Source of the DNA: Nitrospirota bacterium | GTDB taxonomy: Bacteria; Nitrospirota; Thermodesulfovibrionia; Thermodesulfovibrionales; Magnetobacteriaceae | Direction of reading: 5' to 3' | DNA length: 64,000 nt | Assembly: GCA_015233015.1 (NCBI GenBank) | Contig: JADFYO010000006.1 | Span: forward strand, 31,264 to 95,263 | Translations under genes and position numbers: made by a program | The notes under the pieces: model-generated | The model's input: the letters and a program-made list of their open reading frames with translations, nothing else | What the model was told of the DNA's origin: nothing | Database searches by the model: none | In this document: one piece after another, positions 54,433-64,000 of the stretch | Layout of the letters: each line of letters starts with the position of its first letter | Position numbering within the stretch: the first letter of the stretch is position 1

Positions 54433-55341
54433 ATGGCCGATTTGGATAATGTTAAAGACGCAAAGATGTTTTATACCGATGTACCGGCAAAGAATACCCC
54501 GTTTTTTCTGAAAGGCTCGAACTCACTTGACTGGGGGATGAAAAACAGGCTGTCCAATATATTTAACCCTTCAACTGGCAGAACGGTTATGCTGGCAATA
54601 GATCATGGATATTTTCAAGGCCCTACAACAGGACTCGAGCGTGTGGACATAAATATCGTCCCTCTCGTCCCGTTTACAGATACGCTTATGCTTACGCGCG
54701 GTATATTAAGGAGCAACATCCCGCCTTCATATACGGGCGGCATAGTGTTAAGGGCCAGCGGCGGCCCAAGCATCCTTAAAGAACTCTCCAACGAAGAGCT
54801 TGCCATGAATATCGAGGACGCAATACGCCTCAACGCCGCCGCCCTTGCCGTTCAGGTCTTTATCGGCGGCGAATATGAAACCAAGTCCATTCACAACATG
54901 ACCCGTTTAATAGACAAGGCCAACCGCTACGGCATTCCCGTACTGGCCGTAACGGCGGTAGGCAAGGATATGGCGCGCGACGCGCGGTATTTCAGGCTTG
55001 CGTGTAGAATTTGTGCCGAACTTGGCGCCACATACGTTAAGACCTATTACACCGCAGAGGGGTTTGATACTGTCACATCCTCCTGCCCCGTGCCTGTTGT
55101 GATGGCCGGCGGCAAGAAACTCCCCGAACTTGACGCCCTGACTATGTCATATAATGCCGTTCAGGAGGGCGCCCTCGGTGTTGACATGGGGCGCAATATC
55201 TTCCAGTCCGGCGCCCCCACGGCAATGATTCAGGCCGTAAGAAAAGTCGTCCACAACAACATGAAACCCCAGCACGCCTATGAACTTTACCAAACGCTGA
55301 AAAACAAGCTCGACAAGAAAAAGACAAAAAGGACAAAATGA
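54433..55341 (+). CDS. LsrF-like class I aldolase/thiolase
   Basis: Protein of the DeoC/FbaB aldolase superfamily close to LsrF (3-hydroxy-5-phosphonooxypentane-2,4-dione thiolase), 302 residues. [31 protein letters not shown], and the Schiff-base Lys in [15 protein letters not shown] are visible, as is [22 protein letters not shown] precedes the ATG. It overlaps the next gene by 4 bases. No lsr transporter or kinase is nearby, so AI-2 degradation is not shown; a sugar-phosphate aldolase role with the partner is as likely. Confidence 0.85.
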   Translation: MADLDNVKDAKMFYTDVPAKNTPFFLKGSNSLDWGMKNRLSNIFNPSTGRTVMLAIDHGYFQGPTTGLERVDINIVPLVPFTDTLMLTRGILRSNIPPSYTGGIVLRASGGPSILKELSNEELAMNIEDAIRLNAAALAVQVFIGGEYETKSIHNMTRLIDKANRYGIPVLAVTAVGKDMARDARYFRLACRICAELGATYVKTYYTAEGFDTVTSSCPVPVVMAGGKKLPELDALTMSYNAVQEGALGVDMGRNIFQSGAPTAMIQAVRKVVHNNMKPQHAYELYQTLKNKLDKKKTKRTK

Positions 55342-57458
55342 TTAATCTATGGTCAGACGCTAAAGCGGAGGAGTTTACCTCCCTGTGTGATTTTAAGGCA
55401 CTTGCCCTCAGGACATATTCGGCCAGATTGCTGGGCGGCGACAATCGGCTCGTCCTCCACGGCGGAGGCAATACCTCGGTAAAGGCGGAATATAAAAACA
55501 TCATTGGCGAATCTATCGAGGCGTTATTCGTAAAGGCGTCGGGCGTGGACATGGCTTCAATTGGCCCGGAAGGACACATCGGCCTCGACCTGAATTATCT
55601 CAGGAGGCTTGCCTCCATAGAGGATATGTCTGACGAGGCAATGATAAACGAGTTTCGTACGCACATGTTCTCTTATAACTCCCTTACACCCTCGGTTGAG
55701 ACACTGCTTCACGCGTTTCTGCCCTTTAAGTACATTGACCACACGCACGCGGACGCGATATTAACTCTGGCAAATCAGGCTGACGCAGGCAGGCTGATTA
55801 ATGAAGCGCTTGGCGCCGACATCCTTATCGTTGACTACCACACGCCGGGATTTAAACTTGCGAAGGCTGTCCTTACAGCATTTAACGAGATGCCGTCCTG
55901 CCGTGCAGCTGTCCTCCTTCATCACGGGATTGTTACATGGGGAGAGACTGCCCGCGACTCATACGGACTTATGATAGAACTTGTTACAGCCGCCGGGGAA
56001 TATATCAAAAAACACGCGGTGAAGCACCCGGAGCGCCTGCGCACAACCTCTCCCTATGAGGCAGAGCAGAGATATAGAAAGATAGCCCCCATTCTCAGGG
56101 GACTGCTCGCCGAAGACACAGACAACGAGGACAGGCCGTTTAACCGCGTCATCCTGAAACCGCTTATCGACGCTGACATACTTGATTATATCGATTCTGA
56201 TATTGGCAGAGAAACTGCCCTCACACCACCGGTAACGTCCGACTATCTTATAAGGACAAAGAGCTATCCCCTATGGATAGACGGCCTGAACTATGATGAC
56301 ACTGAGGTGCTGAGATTTCAATTGTCTGACGCTATCGGGGATTATAAAAGCCGCTACGAAGATTATTTCACATCATACGCCGGGAACGATTTACACATGA
56401 AAAAAACGAGCGGGGCGGTTTCGCGCTTTGACGCCATCCCGCGGGTGCTCTATATCGAAGGGGTTGGAGTTGTATGCGCTGGTAAGGACATCAGGGCGGC
56501 AACCATAGCGGCAGACATCACCCGCCAGTCGATAGAGATAAAGACGGCGATTGCCTCGATGGGACAGAAGTACGAGGGGATATCTGAAGCGGATATTTTT
56601 GCAATGGAATACAGGACATACCAGCACGCCAAACTTGGGCCTTCCGGTGGGCTGCCGCTAATGGGCGACACGGCAATTATCACCGGAGCTGCCGGTGCAA
56701 TCGGGAGCGCTATTGCGAGGGAGCTGCTTCAAAACGGCTGCCACGTGGCCGTTACTGACCTGCCAGGAGAGAAGCTCAACAGTCTATATGAGGAGTTAAG
56801 CCGCCAATTTGGCCCCCGTATAATGGCCGTCCCGATGGACGTTACTGACCACGAGTCAGTATTGCATGCGTGCGCCGAAGTAGTGGAGCAATGGGGCGGG
56901 CTTGACATAGTAATAGTCAATGCGGGGATTGCGATGGTGTCGTCGCTTGCCGATATGTCCATAGAGGCGTTTCGGAAGCTGGAAAAGGTAAACATAGAAG
57001 GGACGCTGCTCATAATTGCCGAGGCGGCAAGGCACTTTAAATTCCAGAGGACGGGCGGGGATATTGTATTAATTTCCACGAAGAATGTGTTTTCGCCAAG
57101 CGCTAACTTCGGGGCATACAGCGTTACAAAGGCGGCGGCGCATCAGGTGGCGCGCATAGCCTCGCTGGAGCTGGCCGGCATTGGGGTGCGGGTTAATATG
57201 GTCGCCCCGGACGGCGTGTTTTCAGACGGCGCAAGGAAATCAGGCCTATGGGAAGAGATAGGCCCCGACAGAATGCGCGCCAGAGGCCTCGATGAGAAAG
57301 GTCTCGAGGACTACTACAAGGGCCGTAACCTCCTGAAATCCCGTGTAACCGCCTCGCACGTGGCAAAGGCCGTGCTGTTTTTTGCCGTAAGACACACCCC
57401 CACAACCGGAGCGACAATCCCGGTTGACGGCGGCCTGCCAGACGCAGTGCCACGCTGA
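55338..57458 (+). CDS. bifunctional class II aldolase / short-chain dehydrogenase
   Basis: 706-residue fusion. The first about 400 residues are class II aldolase/adducin-like ([51 protein letters not shown]). From about residue 440 an SDR domain follows: [17 protein letters not shown] (NAD(P) loop), [12 protein letters not shown], and catalytic [20 protein letters not shown]. Related proteins act on rhamnulose-like sugars or 6-deoxy-sugar breakdown; the substrate here is unknown. It is coupled to the LsrF-like gene by an ATGA overlap, which suggests the two work on one sugar-phosphate pathway. Confidence 0.9.
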   Translation: MINLWSDAKAEEFTSLCDFKALALRTYSARLLGGDNRLVLHGGGNTSVKAEYKNIIGESIEALFVKASGVDMASIGPEGHIGLDLNYLRRLASIEDMSDEAMINEFRTHMFSYNSLTPSVETLLHAFLPFKYIDHTHADAILTLANQADAGRLINEALGADILIVDYHTPGFKLAKAVLTAFNEMPSCRAAVLLHHGIVTWGETARDSYGLMIELVTAAGEYIKKHAVKHPERLRTTSPYEAEQRYRKIAPILRGLLAEDTDNEDRPFNRVILKPLIDADILDYIDSDIGRETALTPPVTSDYLIRTKSYPLWIDGLNYDDTEVLRFQLSDAIGDYKSRYEDYFTSYAGNDLHMKKTSGAVSRFDAIPRVLYIEGVGVVCAGKDIRAATIAADITRQSIEIKTAIASMGQKYEGISEADIFAMEYRTYQHAKLGPSGGLPLMGDTAIITGAAGAIGSAIARELLQNGCHVAVTDLPGEKLNSLYEELSRQFGPRIMAVPMDVTDHESVLHACAEVVEQWGGLDIVIVNAGIAMVSSLADMSIEAFRKLEKVNIEGTLLIIAEAARHFKFQRTGGDIVLISTKNVFSPSANFGAYSVTKAAAHQVARIASLELAGIGVRVNMVAPDGVFSDGARKSGLWEEIGPDRMRARGLDEKGLEDYYKGRNLLKSRVTASHVAKAVLFFAVRHTPTTGATIPVDGGLPDAVPR

Positions 57459-57469
57459 TATCATAATAT

Positions 57470-57551
57470 ATAGCTATTAGCTTGAGTACAGAAGCCGCCA
57501 ACGGGCGGCACAGGGGTGAAGGGGGATTATCCCCCTTCGTCTTTAATCCTT
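57470..57551. repeat. REP-like double-hairpin repeat, copy B
   Basis: Inverted copy of 4342-4450. The 42 bases 57510-57551 are identical to 4342-4383 complemented. Next to it is the hairpin GCCGCCAACGGGCGGC at about 57494-57509. It lies in the gap after the aldolase-SDR gene. Confidence 0.75.
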
Positions 57552-57659
57552 TAGTGCGTTGCCCATGCCAGTTCAATTCTATATGTTTGACATTTAAGGT
57601 GCAATAGGTTTATTATTCTCTTAGTTTATACGATACCATTTCAGGGGAAGTTTGAGAGT

Positions 57660-58994
57660 GTGAGGAGGGTTAGGAAGATTATTATCAGGTATTTGAGATT
57701 TCTGCCGGCAGCGGCAGTTCTGTTATTAATACTTTTATTTAGTGCCGCGTCAGCAGACGATAAGACGGGGGGGGTGCTTACCCTTGATAACTGTATAGAC
57801 CTCGCCCTGAAACAGCAGCCCAATCTGATGTATTATCTTTATCAAATTCATGCCAATGAGGCTCAGGTCGGCCAGGCGCAGTCAGGTTTTTACCCGTCAC
57901 TCGATATTCAGGGCGGCTATTCGCGCGATCAACTAATCAACAAATACAATAATAACCCCTTTTCTACGGTAATCAACAAGGACGACTACTACGGCAATGT
58001 GCAGCTATCTCAGACTATTTTCGATTTCGGCAAAACTCTGACAGGCGTAAAGATAAAAAACTATAACCTCCTGTCTTCCAAAAAAGACTATGAGGCGCAG
58101 GCAAACATCACTGCCTTTAATGTCAAAGGCTCCTACTACGGAGTTATAAAGGCCATGAGGGCGCGCGATGTCGATAACGAGACGGTCACCAAGTATGTGA
58201 AGCAGTTTGACCAGGCAAATGATTTCTATAAGGCCGGCACAAAGGCACGATACGATGTAACACAGGCCGAGGTCAACCTGAGCAGCGCGAAGATTTCCCT
58301 TATGAACTCCGAAAACACCCTCGCCGTCGCATGGGACAATCTTACCACTACGATGGGAATTATTTATGACGCCTCATTTAAAATCGACACCGGATTTAAA
58401 ATCGACGAAGATATGACCCCTAAACCGTTCGGTATAAAATTCGAGGACGCCCTCGAAAGCGCATATAATAACAGGCCGGATTTGATGTCCGCCATAGCGG
58501 CAAAAGACGCCGCCGAGAAAAATATCGAGTACGCGAAGAAGGACTACCTTCCCGTCATTAGCGGAATGGCCTCATATAATTATGATGACAACCGCTTCCC
58601 GCTCAACAACGGCTGGATGGCCGGCGTGGTGGTGAAGTTGAATATCTTTTCGGGGTTTAATACCAAATACAAGACGGCCGAGGCGCGGGCATCCATGGAC
58701 TCCGCCGAGACAAAGATTCAGTCCCTGAAACTTTCTATTTACAGCGGCGTTAAGCAGTCCTATCTGAACCTGAAACTCGCCGCGGATATTATTCCCGCCG
58801 CCGAGCTGCAGGTGAAACTCGCACAGGAGAACCTCGATATCATTACATTAAAGTATGAGGCAGGGCTTGCCAGCCCGGTTGACTATACGGACGCCGTAGT
58901 GCAGTATAAATCGGCGAAACTAACATATATAAACGCCCTCTATAATTTTAAGATAGCCGAGGCGGCAATATTGTGGGCAATTGGGAGCAGATGA
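57660..58994 (+). CDS. TolC family outer membrane efflux protein
   Basis: Outer-membrane channel component, 444 residues. The GTG start is followed by a signal peptide (RFLPAAAVLLLILLFSAASA) and two OEP repeats: LTLDNCIDLALKQQPNLMYY, NVQLSQTIFDFGKTLTGVK, and the second around FEDALESAYNNRPDLMSA and VVVKLNIFSGFNTKYKTAEAR. It forms the exit duct for the pump encoded by the next two genes, which overlap it and each other by 4 bases. Confidence 0.93.
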   Translation: MRRVRKIIIRYLRFLPAAAVLLLILLFSAASADDKTGGVLTLDNCIDLALKQQPNLMYYLYQIHANEAQVGQAQSGFYPSLDIQGGYSRDQLINKYNNNPFSTVINKDDYYGNVQLSQTIFDFGKTLTGVKIKNYNLLSSKKDYEAQANITAFNVKGSYYGVIKAMRARDVDNETVTKYVKQFDQANDFYKAGTKARYDVTQAEVNLSSAKISLMNSENTLAVAWDNLTTTMGIIYDASFKIDTGFKIDEDMTPKPFGIKFEDALESAYNNRPDLMSAIAAKDAAEKNIEYAKKDYLPVISGMASYNYDDNRFPLNNGWMAGVVVKLNIFSGFNTKYKTAEARASMDSAETKIQSLKLSIYSGVKQSYLNLKLAADIIPAAELQVKLAQENLDIITLKYEAGLASPVDYTDAVVQYKSAKLTYINALYNFKIAEAAILWAIGSR

Positions 58995-60133
58995 CAATGA
59001 AAATTCAATCACGCGCATTCGTATTCTTATTTTTATTATTAGCCGTATCAGGCTGCGGCACAAAGCACCAGGAGGCCAGGGCGCCCATTGTGCCGGTACT
59101 GACGGCAACCGTAGAGAAAAAGACTATCCCCATAGAAATAAAGGCAATAGGCAATGTCGAGCCATACCTGACAGTTACCGTACTGTCGCAGATTGACGGC
59201 GCGCTGCAGCAGGCGCATTTCAAAGAGGGCGAGGACGTTAAAAAAGGACAGCTGCTCTTTACCATAGACCCGCGGCCATTTGTAGAGTCTGTGAGACAGG
59301 CCGATGCTGCCCTGCTTCAGGATAAAAGACAGCTGGATTTTTATGAGGCACAGGCAAAAAGATACACATTCCTCGTAGAAAAGGGCGCGGTCGATAAAAA
59401 TACCGCCGAACAAAATCAAACCCTTGCCGCTACTCAGGCCGAAAAGGTGAAAAACGACAAGTCTCAGCTTGAAAATGCAAAGATAAAACTCCAGTACTGC
59501 TACATACGCGCGGAAATCGACGGCAGAGCCGGCACATACCTGACTAACGCCGGTACAAGCATCAAGACAAACGACACAAAACTCGTAGTCCTCAATCAAA
59601 TTACTCCTATATACGTTACATTCTCAGTGCCGGAGAAAGACCTGCCAAATATTAAAAAGTACAGTGAGCATGAGAAGCTGAAGGTGTCCGCATTCCCACC
59701 CGGCTTCACCAAAGACGCCCGTGAGGGGGTGCTTACGTTTATCGATAACACGGTCAACACCCAAACGGGGATGATTAAATTGAAGGCGGTTTTCTCCAAT
59801 AAGGACAAGTACCTGTGGCCAGGGCAGTTTCTCAACGTCGTGATGACGCTCTCACAGGAGCCGGACGCGCTCCTTGTGCCGGTCAGCGCCGTCCAGGTAA
59901 GCCAGCAGGGGCAGTACGTGTTTGTCGTCAAAGCAGACCAGACGGTGGAGACCCGCCTGGTGAAAGTCGCCCGGGAAGCCGGTGAAGAGCTGGTAATAGA
60001 ATCGGGTGTGAACGCCGGTGAGACCGTGGTAACAGACGGGCAGCTTAAACTCAAGCCCGGCTTCAAGGTATCGGTTAAAAAGCCCGGTGACGGGCAAGAC
60101 AACGCCACTGTCCGGCCCCAAGAAAGGAAATGA
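58991..60133 (+). CDS. RND efflux transporter periplasmic adaptor subunit
   Basis: HlyD/AcrA-type adaptor, 380 residues. The ATG at 58991 overlaps the TolC stop (ATGA); an ATG two codons later has better spacing to GGGAG. A lipobox (LLLAVSGC) makes it an outer- or inner-membrane lipoprotein. The barrel-sandwich begins at GNVEPYLTVTVLSQIDGAL, the coiled coil at about 105-165, and the beta barrel ends with GETVVTDGQLKLKPGFKV. It bridges the RND pump and the TolC-like channel. Confidence 0.94.
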   Translation: MTMKIQSRAFVFLFLLLAVSGCGTKHQEARAPIVPVLTATVEKKTIPIEIKAIGNVEPYLTVTVLSQIDGALQQAHFKEGEDVKKGQLLFTIDPRPFVESVRQADAALLQDKRQLDFYEAQAKRYTFLVEKGAVDKNTAEQNQTLAATQAEKVKNDKSQLENAKIKLQYCYIRAEIDGRAGTYLTNAGTSIKTNDTKLVVLNQITPIYVTFSVPEKDLPNIKKYSEHEKLKVSAFPPGFTKDAREGVLTFIDNTVNTQTGMIKLKAVFSNKDKYLWPGQFLNVVMTLSQEPDALLVPVSAVQVSQQGQYVFVVKADQTVETRLVKVAREAGEELVIESGVNAGETVVTDGQLKLKPGFKVSVKKPGDGQDNATVRPQERK

Positions 60134-63100
60134 TCGAAAAGAGAAGAGCCGACAGGGCTCATAACCTCTCCGATATCTGGATAAGGCGTCCCGTCTTAAC
60201 GACGATTGTTATGGCCGCGATATTTGTCTTTGGCCTGGTCAGTTATGATAAGCTGCCTATTAGTAATCTGCCTAATGTTGCCTTCCCTACTATTACCATT
60301 TCGGCCTCATATCCGGGGGCAACCGCCGATACGATGGCGGCAACTGTGGCAACGCCGCTGGAGAAATCTTTTTCCCAGATTCAGGGCATAAGCTCAATGA
60401 CTTCCACATCCAACTCCGGCTCAACCACAATAACCATACAGTTCAACCTCGACAGAAACATAGACGCGGCAGCCCAGGATGTTAACACACAAATAAACGC
60501 AGTTCAGGGTCTGCTGCCTCAGATGCCCACGCCTCCTACGTACAGTAAATATAACCCGTCGGACAATCCCATTATGTACTACGCGGTTTACTCATCGACA
60601 ATGACTGAGGCTGAACTCTACGACTACGCCAATACAATCATAGGGCAGCAGATTTCAATGCTCAGCGATGTTGCCAAGGTCGAGGTCTATGGCACTAAGT
60701 ACGCCGTAAGGATAATGGTAAACCCTGACTCTCTGGCCTCCAAAGGGATAGGAATAGACCAGGTAGCTGCCGCTATAGGCCTAAGCAACACCATAAAACC
60801 AACTGGCAGTCTCGACTCCGATAAGCACAAACAATACACGATACACAGCGAAGGGCAGCTATACAAGGCAAAGGACTATGGCCCGCTCGTCGTAGCCTAT
60901 CAAAACGGATATCCCGTGAGGATAAATGACATAGGCAAGGTTTATGACAGCGTGGTTAACGATAAGATTGCTATCAACGCGCACATAGGCGGGCAGACCA
61001 TAGAATCCGTAGTGATAGCCGTGCGCAGGGTGCCGGGTTCAAATACGGTGCAGATCTCCGATAACGTGAGAAGGCTTATCGCGGCGTTAAGTCCGCAGCT
61101 TCCGCAGGCTCTGAATCTGTATCTCCTGCACTCGGACGCCGACTACATACATCAATGTATCGACGATGTCAGGAACACGCTGATTGTGACAATTATTCTG
61201 GTAATCTTCATAATATTCATATTCCTGCGTTCATGGGCGTCAACGGTGATACCGGCCATAGCGATACCGCTTTCGCTGATAGGGACATTTGCGGTGATGT
61301 ATGTACTTGGGTACAGCCTTGACAACCTCTCGATGATGGCCCTGGTGCTGGCGGTGGGATTTGTCGTCGATGACGCCGTGGTAATGCTCGAGAACATATT
61401 CAGACATATGGAGATGGGGGTTGCCGCCCGCGAGGCCTCCTTCAAAGGCTCCGCCGAGATAAACTTTACAATTCTATCTATGACATTGTCACTTGTAGTA
61501 GTATTCATCCCGCTTTTGTTTATGTCCGGGCTTATAGGAAAACTCTTCAGGGAGTTTTCTGTGACTATTGCGGTGGCGATACTAATTTCTGGTTTCATAT
61601 CCCTTACGCTTTCGCCAATGATGTGCAGCCGCATCCTTTCCCACGACCACTCAGAAAGAAGGGGGCGGTTTTTCAGGGCAACCGAGGGGATGTTTAACGC
61701 AATGCTCGGCTTTTATAAAAAGACGTTAAAGTCTGTCCTCAGCCATAAGTACATGACGCTGATATTGATGGCGGTGGTATTGGCAATAACCGGTTATTTA
61801 TACGCGACTATACAGAAGGGTTTTCTGCCAAATCAGGACTCTAATATGCTGATGGGAATAACATTGGGACCAGAGAGTTATTCATTTGAGGAGATGTCAC
61901 AAAATCAAAGAAAGGTAACCTCGATAGTAGAGAAAGAACCGGGTGTAGTTGCGCTGATGTCTGCCGTTGGGAGCTTCGGCGTCCCGAACAAGGGGATAAT
62001 GTTTGTTATGCTGGAGGACAAGGCTAAAAGAAGGCTCTCCGCGGACGCTATGGTAATGGACCTGTGGCCTAAGGTCAACTCCGTACCCGGCATCTATACA
62101 TTTCTGCAAAACCCGCCGCCCATTCAAATCGGCTCATCGAGGTCTAATGCCCAGTACCAATATACACTGAGGTCAACCAATACGCAGGACCTCTATAAAT
62201 ACGGCCCCTTGATGACGGCAAAAATGGCCGGAATACGGGGGCTTGTGGGCGTCAACAATGATTTGCAGACAAACGCCCCGTGGGTGAATGTCGAGATAGA
62301 CAGGGACAAGGCCGCCACCCTCGGCCTGACAATAAGCCAGATACAAAGCGCCCTTGGAACGGCATACGGCGGTATGTATGCCTCGACGATATTCTCGACG
62401 ATAGACCAGTACTATGTAATCCTGCAGGTTGAGCCGCAGTTCAGGTCGAGGCCTGATCTTCTGTCCAAATTATACATCCACTCAGACAGAGACAACAAGC
62501 TCGTACCTCTGAGCACGGTGGCCAAAATCACCGAGACCTCCGGCGCGCTGACGGTAAACCACACGGGGATGATGCCATCGACGACCATATCGTTTAATTT
62601 AAAAGAAGGCGTTTCAATCGGAGAGGCCGTTTCGGCGATAAGCGACATCGCCCATGATGAGCTGCCGGTAACGCTATCGGGCACGTTTCAGGGATCGGCG
62701 CAGGCCTTTCAGGACTCTATGTCAAGCATGGGGCCGTTGATGATAATAACAATATTAGTAATCTACATGGTGCTTGCAATATTGTATGAGAGTTTTATAC
62801 ATCCGATAACGATACTGACGTCGCTGCCGCTTGCGGGGTTTGGCGCGCTGATAACGCTGGCGTTATTTAAAATGGAGTTGAACATGTATTCGTTTGTCGG
62901 GGTAGTGATGCTGATAGGGATAGTGAAGAAAAACGGGATAATGATGGTTGACTTTGCCCTCGAGCTGGAGCGTGAGAAGGGGATGGGGCCGGAGGATTCG
63001 ATATATAACGCCTGCATAGTGAGGTTTCGTCCGATAATGATGACGACAATGGCGGCGCTGTTTGGGACGATACCGATAGCGCTGGGTTACGGCGCGGGAG

Positions 63101-63264
63101 GGGACGCGAGGCAGCCGTTGGGGATAGCGGTAGTTGGCGGCCTGGTATTTTCGCAGCTGATGACGCTCTACATAACGCCGGTGTTTTATATCTACATGGA
63201 CAGATTAAACAAATGGGTAACAAAGAAGCCGGAAGCAGCCGGTCAGGTCATCACAGCAAATTAG
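60130..63264 (+). CDS. RND family efflux transporter permease
   Basis: Inner-membrane proton-driven pump, 1044 residues, of the AcrB/MdtB type. Twelve predicted membrane spans in two halves; the proton-relay Asp pair sits in VGFVVDDAVVMLENI in span 4, and the partner Lys in VGIVKKNGIMMVDFALE of span 10. The periplasmic porter loops follow spans 1 and 7 (NLPNVAFPTITISASYPGA; ATIQKGFLPNQDSNMLMG). Hydrophobic-amine-like drugs are possible substrates, but specificity is not predictable. No regulator is adjacent. Confidence 0.96.
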   Translation: MIEKRRADRAHNLSDIWIRRPVLTTIVMAAIFVFGLVSYDKLPISNLPNVAFPTITISASYPGATADTMAATVATPLEKSFSQIQGISSMTSTSNSGSTTITIQFNLDRNIDAAAQDVNTQINAVQGLLPQMPTPPTYSKYNPSDNPIMYYAVYSSTMTEAELYDYANTIIGQQISMLSDVAKVEVYGTKYAVRIMVNPDSLASKGIGIDQVAAAIGLSNTIKPTGSLDSDKHKQYTIHSEGQLYKAKDYGPLVVAYQNGYPVRINDIGKVYDSVVNDKIAINAHIGGQTIESVVIAVRRVPGSNTVQISDNVRRLIAALSPQLPQALNLYLLHSDADYIHQCIDDVRNTLIVTIILVIFIIFIFLRSWASTVIPAIAIPLSLIGTFAVMYVLGYSLDNLSMMALVLAVGFVVDDAVVMLENIFRHMEMGVAAREASFKGSAEINFTILSMTLSLVVVFIPLLFMSGLIGKLFREFSVTIAVAILISGFISLTLSPMMCSRILSHDHSERRGRFFRATEGMFNAMLGFYKKTLKSVLSHKYMTLILMAVVLAITGYLYATIQKGFLPNQDSNMLMGITLGPESYSFEEMSQNQRKVTSIVEKEPGVVALMSAVGSFGVPNKGIMFVMLEDKAKRRLSADAMVMDLWPKVNSVPGIYTFLQNPPPIQIGSSRSNAQYQYTLRSTNTQDLYKYGPLMTAKMAGIRGLVGVNNDLQTNAPWVNVEIDRDKAATLGLTISQIQSALGTAYGGMYASTIFSTIDQYYVILQVEPQFRSRPDLLSKLYIHSDRDNKLVPLSTVAKITETSGALTVNHTGMMPSTTISFNLKEGVSIGEAVSAISDIAHDELPVTLSGTFQGSAQAFQDSMSSMGPLMIITILVIYMVLAILYESFIHPITILTSLPLAGFGALITLALFKMELNMYSFVGVVMLIGIVKKNGIMMVDFALELEREKGMGPEDSIYNACIVRFRPIMMTTMAALFGTIPIALGYGAGGDARQPLGIAVVGGLVFSQLMTLYITPVFYIYMDRLNKWVTKKPEAAGQVITAN

Positions 63265-63302
63265 TAATTCCTCTCGTAAAACATTGCCCTTTGTTTAGGA
63301 TA

Positions 63303-63329
63303 CCCTTCTTTGAGAAGGGATAGCTTTTT
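63303..63329 (+). terminator. probable intrinsic terminator after the efflux operon
   Basis: CCCTTCT-TTG-AGAAGGG stem-loop at 63303-63319, then TAGC and five T residues at 63325-63329, about 40 bases after the permease stop codon. Confidence 0.6.
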
Positions 63330-63349
63330 GGTTTTATGGGAGGCATGAG

Positions 63350-63637
63350 ATGGGCTGTGGTACACATTCATACGGGAACATAACGAAGCAGAAAGTGGAC
63401 GAGATACTTCAGGCATTAAGATCAGACGGGGCGGTGATAACAGGAAATAACCCATGGGACGTCGATACTAAACACTCTGGAGTTAAATTAAAAGGGGAGT
63501 GGACTGAGGCAACTTTAACTTTAAACATAACCGTTACCGATTCTGCGTTTTATGCCCCCTGCCAAAAGATTTGGGACAAAATTGACAACATGATGCACCA
63601 CATTCAGGGGCTGCCTGATAGCGCACTTCCCAAATAA
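63350..63637 (+). CDS. conserved hypothetical protein, 95 aa
   Basis: I know similar short proteins but no function. GGGAGG lies about 7 bases before the ATG at 63350. Two cysteines near the start (MGCGTHSY) and one in FYAPCQKIWDKIDNMMHHI, with His residues, may bind a metal. The middle (NNPWDVDTKHSGVKLKGEW) and strand-rich repeat (TEATLTLNITVTDSAFY) suggest a small alpha/beta protein without signal peptide. Confidence 0.7.
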   Translation: MGCGTHSYGNITKQKVDEILQALRSDGAVITGNNPWDVDTKHSGVKLKGEWTEATLTLNITVTDSAFYAPCQKIWDKIDNMMHHIQGLPDSALPK

Positions 63638-63830
63638 AGTCATATTTCAGGTGTTCTAATGTTATCGAGCACCCCGCCTCGTCCATTCATGCTTATCCTG
63701 ATGCCTGCGCTCTAACGTCTGCCGCTGAAAAAGAAATTAATATTGACGTATCTTTATTTTCGAGCTATAATTAAAGAGGAAGGCGGGGGAGTTTTCTGTT
63801 CTCAGGGTAATAAACACTCATTGGATATAT

Positions 63831-64000
63831 GTAAGCGTCTAAATAACCCCACCCATATATTTCACGTCAAGGGCATCCCTATCGACAGATTGCGGGAGCA
63901 GGGATTTGTAATCGTCTTCAGTCTTGGAATATGGCAGTCGTTCAAAGATATAGCGTAAGTATTTATAAGGCTCCAGCCCGTTTGACTTGGCTGTTTCTAT
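63831..64000 (-). mobile_element. IS66 family insertion sequence, right end (runs off the window)
   Basis: The end GTAAGCGTCTAAATAACCCC at 63831-63850 matches the GTAAGCG-type terminal inverted repeat of IS66 elements. The stop codon of the transposase lies inside it. The 8 bases just outside, GGATATAT (63823-63830), would be the target duplication; the other end is beyond the window. Confidence 0.8.
63839..64000 (-). CDS. IS66 family transposase, C-terminal end (partial)
   Basis: Minus-strand frame open to the window edge, 53 residues: IETAKSNGLEPYKYLRYIFE, RLPYSKTEDDYKSLLPQSVD, then DVKYMGGVI and stop. This is the conserved IS66 C-terminal segment. The rest lies outside the window. A plus-strand frame over the same DNA is only its shadow. 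Confidence 0.9.
   Translation of the reverse strand: METAKSNGLEPYKYLRYIFERLPYSKTEDDYKSLLPQSVDRDALDVKYMGGVI

Noticed and set aside
63743..63958. Plus-strand 71-residue frame
   Set aside because: Shadow of the IS66 transposase C-terminus, which is convincing on the minus strand.

Overview
The window reads as a stretch of chromosome from a diderm (Gram-negative type) bacterium of moderate GC content. Outer-membrane and lipid A functions are present (Lnt, a WaaF-type heptosyltransferase fused to GmhB, an LpxL/HtrB-like acyltransferase, a TolC/HlyD/RND pump). Gene content, a carbamoyltransferase-DUF5989-SxtJ cluster, a bacterial STT3/PglB homologue and a c-type-heme sensor kinase would fit Nitrospirota (Thermodesulfovibrionia or the magnetotactic lineages), but no rRNA is present and this assignment is inference.

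Layout. 0-2.6 kb: small unknown gene, Xer recombinase, trmFO. 2.6-12.5 kb: a MITE-like repeat, an MscS channel with a cyclic-nucleotide-binding domain, lipid A/LPS genes, dienelactone hydrolase, aat-clpA-clpS (N-degron pathway), then a small accessory patch (hicB remnant, Uma2, hicBA). 12.6-17.8 kb: carbamoyltransferase, DUF5989, SxtJ and a CHASE2 Ser/Thr kinase. 17.8-29.5 kb: minus-strand replication block dnaA-dnaN-(kinase-like)-cheD-gyrB-gyrA, a candidate oriC upstream of dnaA, then prfB (with its programmed +1 frameshift) and lnt. 29.5-35.8 kb: tRNA-Phe, hisD, ftsE-ftsX-envC-ctpA and a DnaQ-like exonuclease. 35.8-41.2 kb: accessory/defence island with a DNA methyltransferase, a decayed TdeIII-type restriction gene, an orphan VbhA-type antitoxin, a large putative PD-(D/E)XK nuclease, a PIN toxin-antitoxin pair and three copies of a 54-bp double-hairpin repeat. 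41.2-45.4 kb: uvrC, prmC and a heme-motif histidine kinase. 45.4-47.7 kb: scrambled accessory stretch with pseudogenes, gene fragments and a RelE-like toxin that starts at CTG. 47.7-64 kb: rho, STT3/PglB, mannose-1-phosphate guanylyltransferase, a probable selenoprotein with an in-frame UGA, rpsT, an I42 protease inhibitor, an LsrF-like/bifunctional aldolase-SDR pair, a tripartite efflux pump, and the end of an IS66 element running off the right edge.

Most noteworthy: the 55-residue dual-CXXC protein whose in-frame TGA is followed by a hairpin of bacterial SECIS type; the histidine-kinase-like protein between dnaN and cheD whose phospho-acceptor His is Asn; the methyltransferase whose partner endonuclease has lost its middle; the uncharacterised nuclease-like protein whose C-terminus is encoded by a dispersed repeat; and three genes whose consensus -10 boxes lie 5-7 bases before the ATG, pointing to leaderless transcripts.
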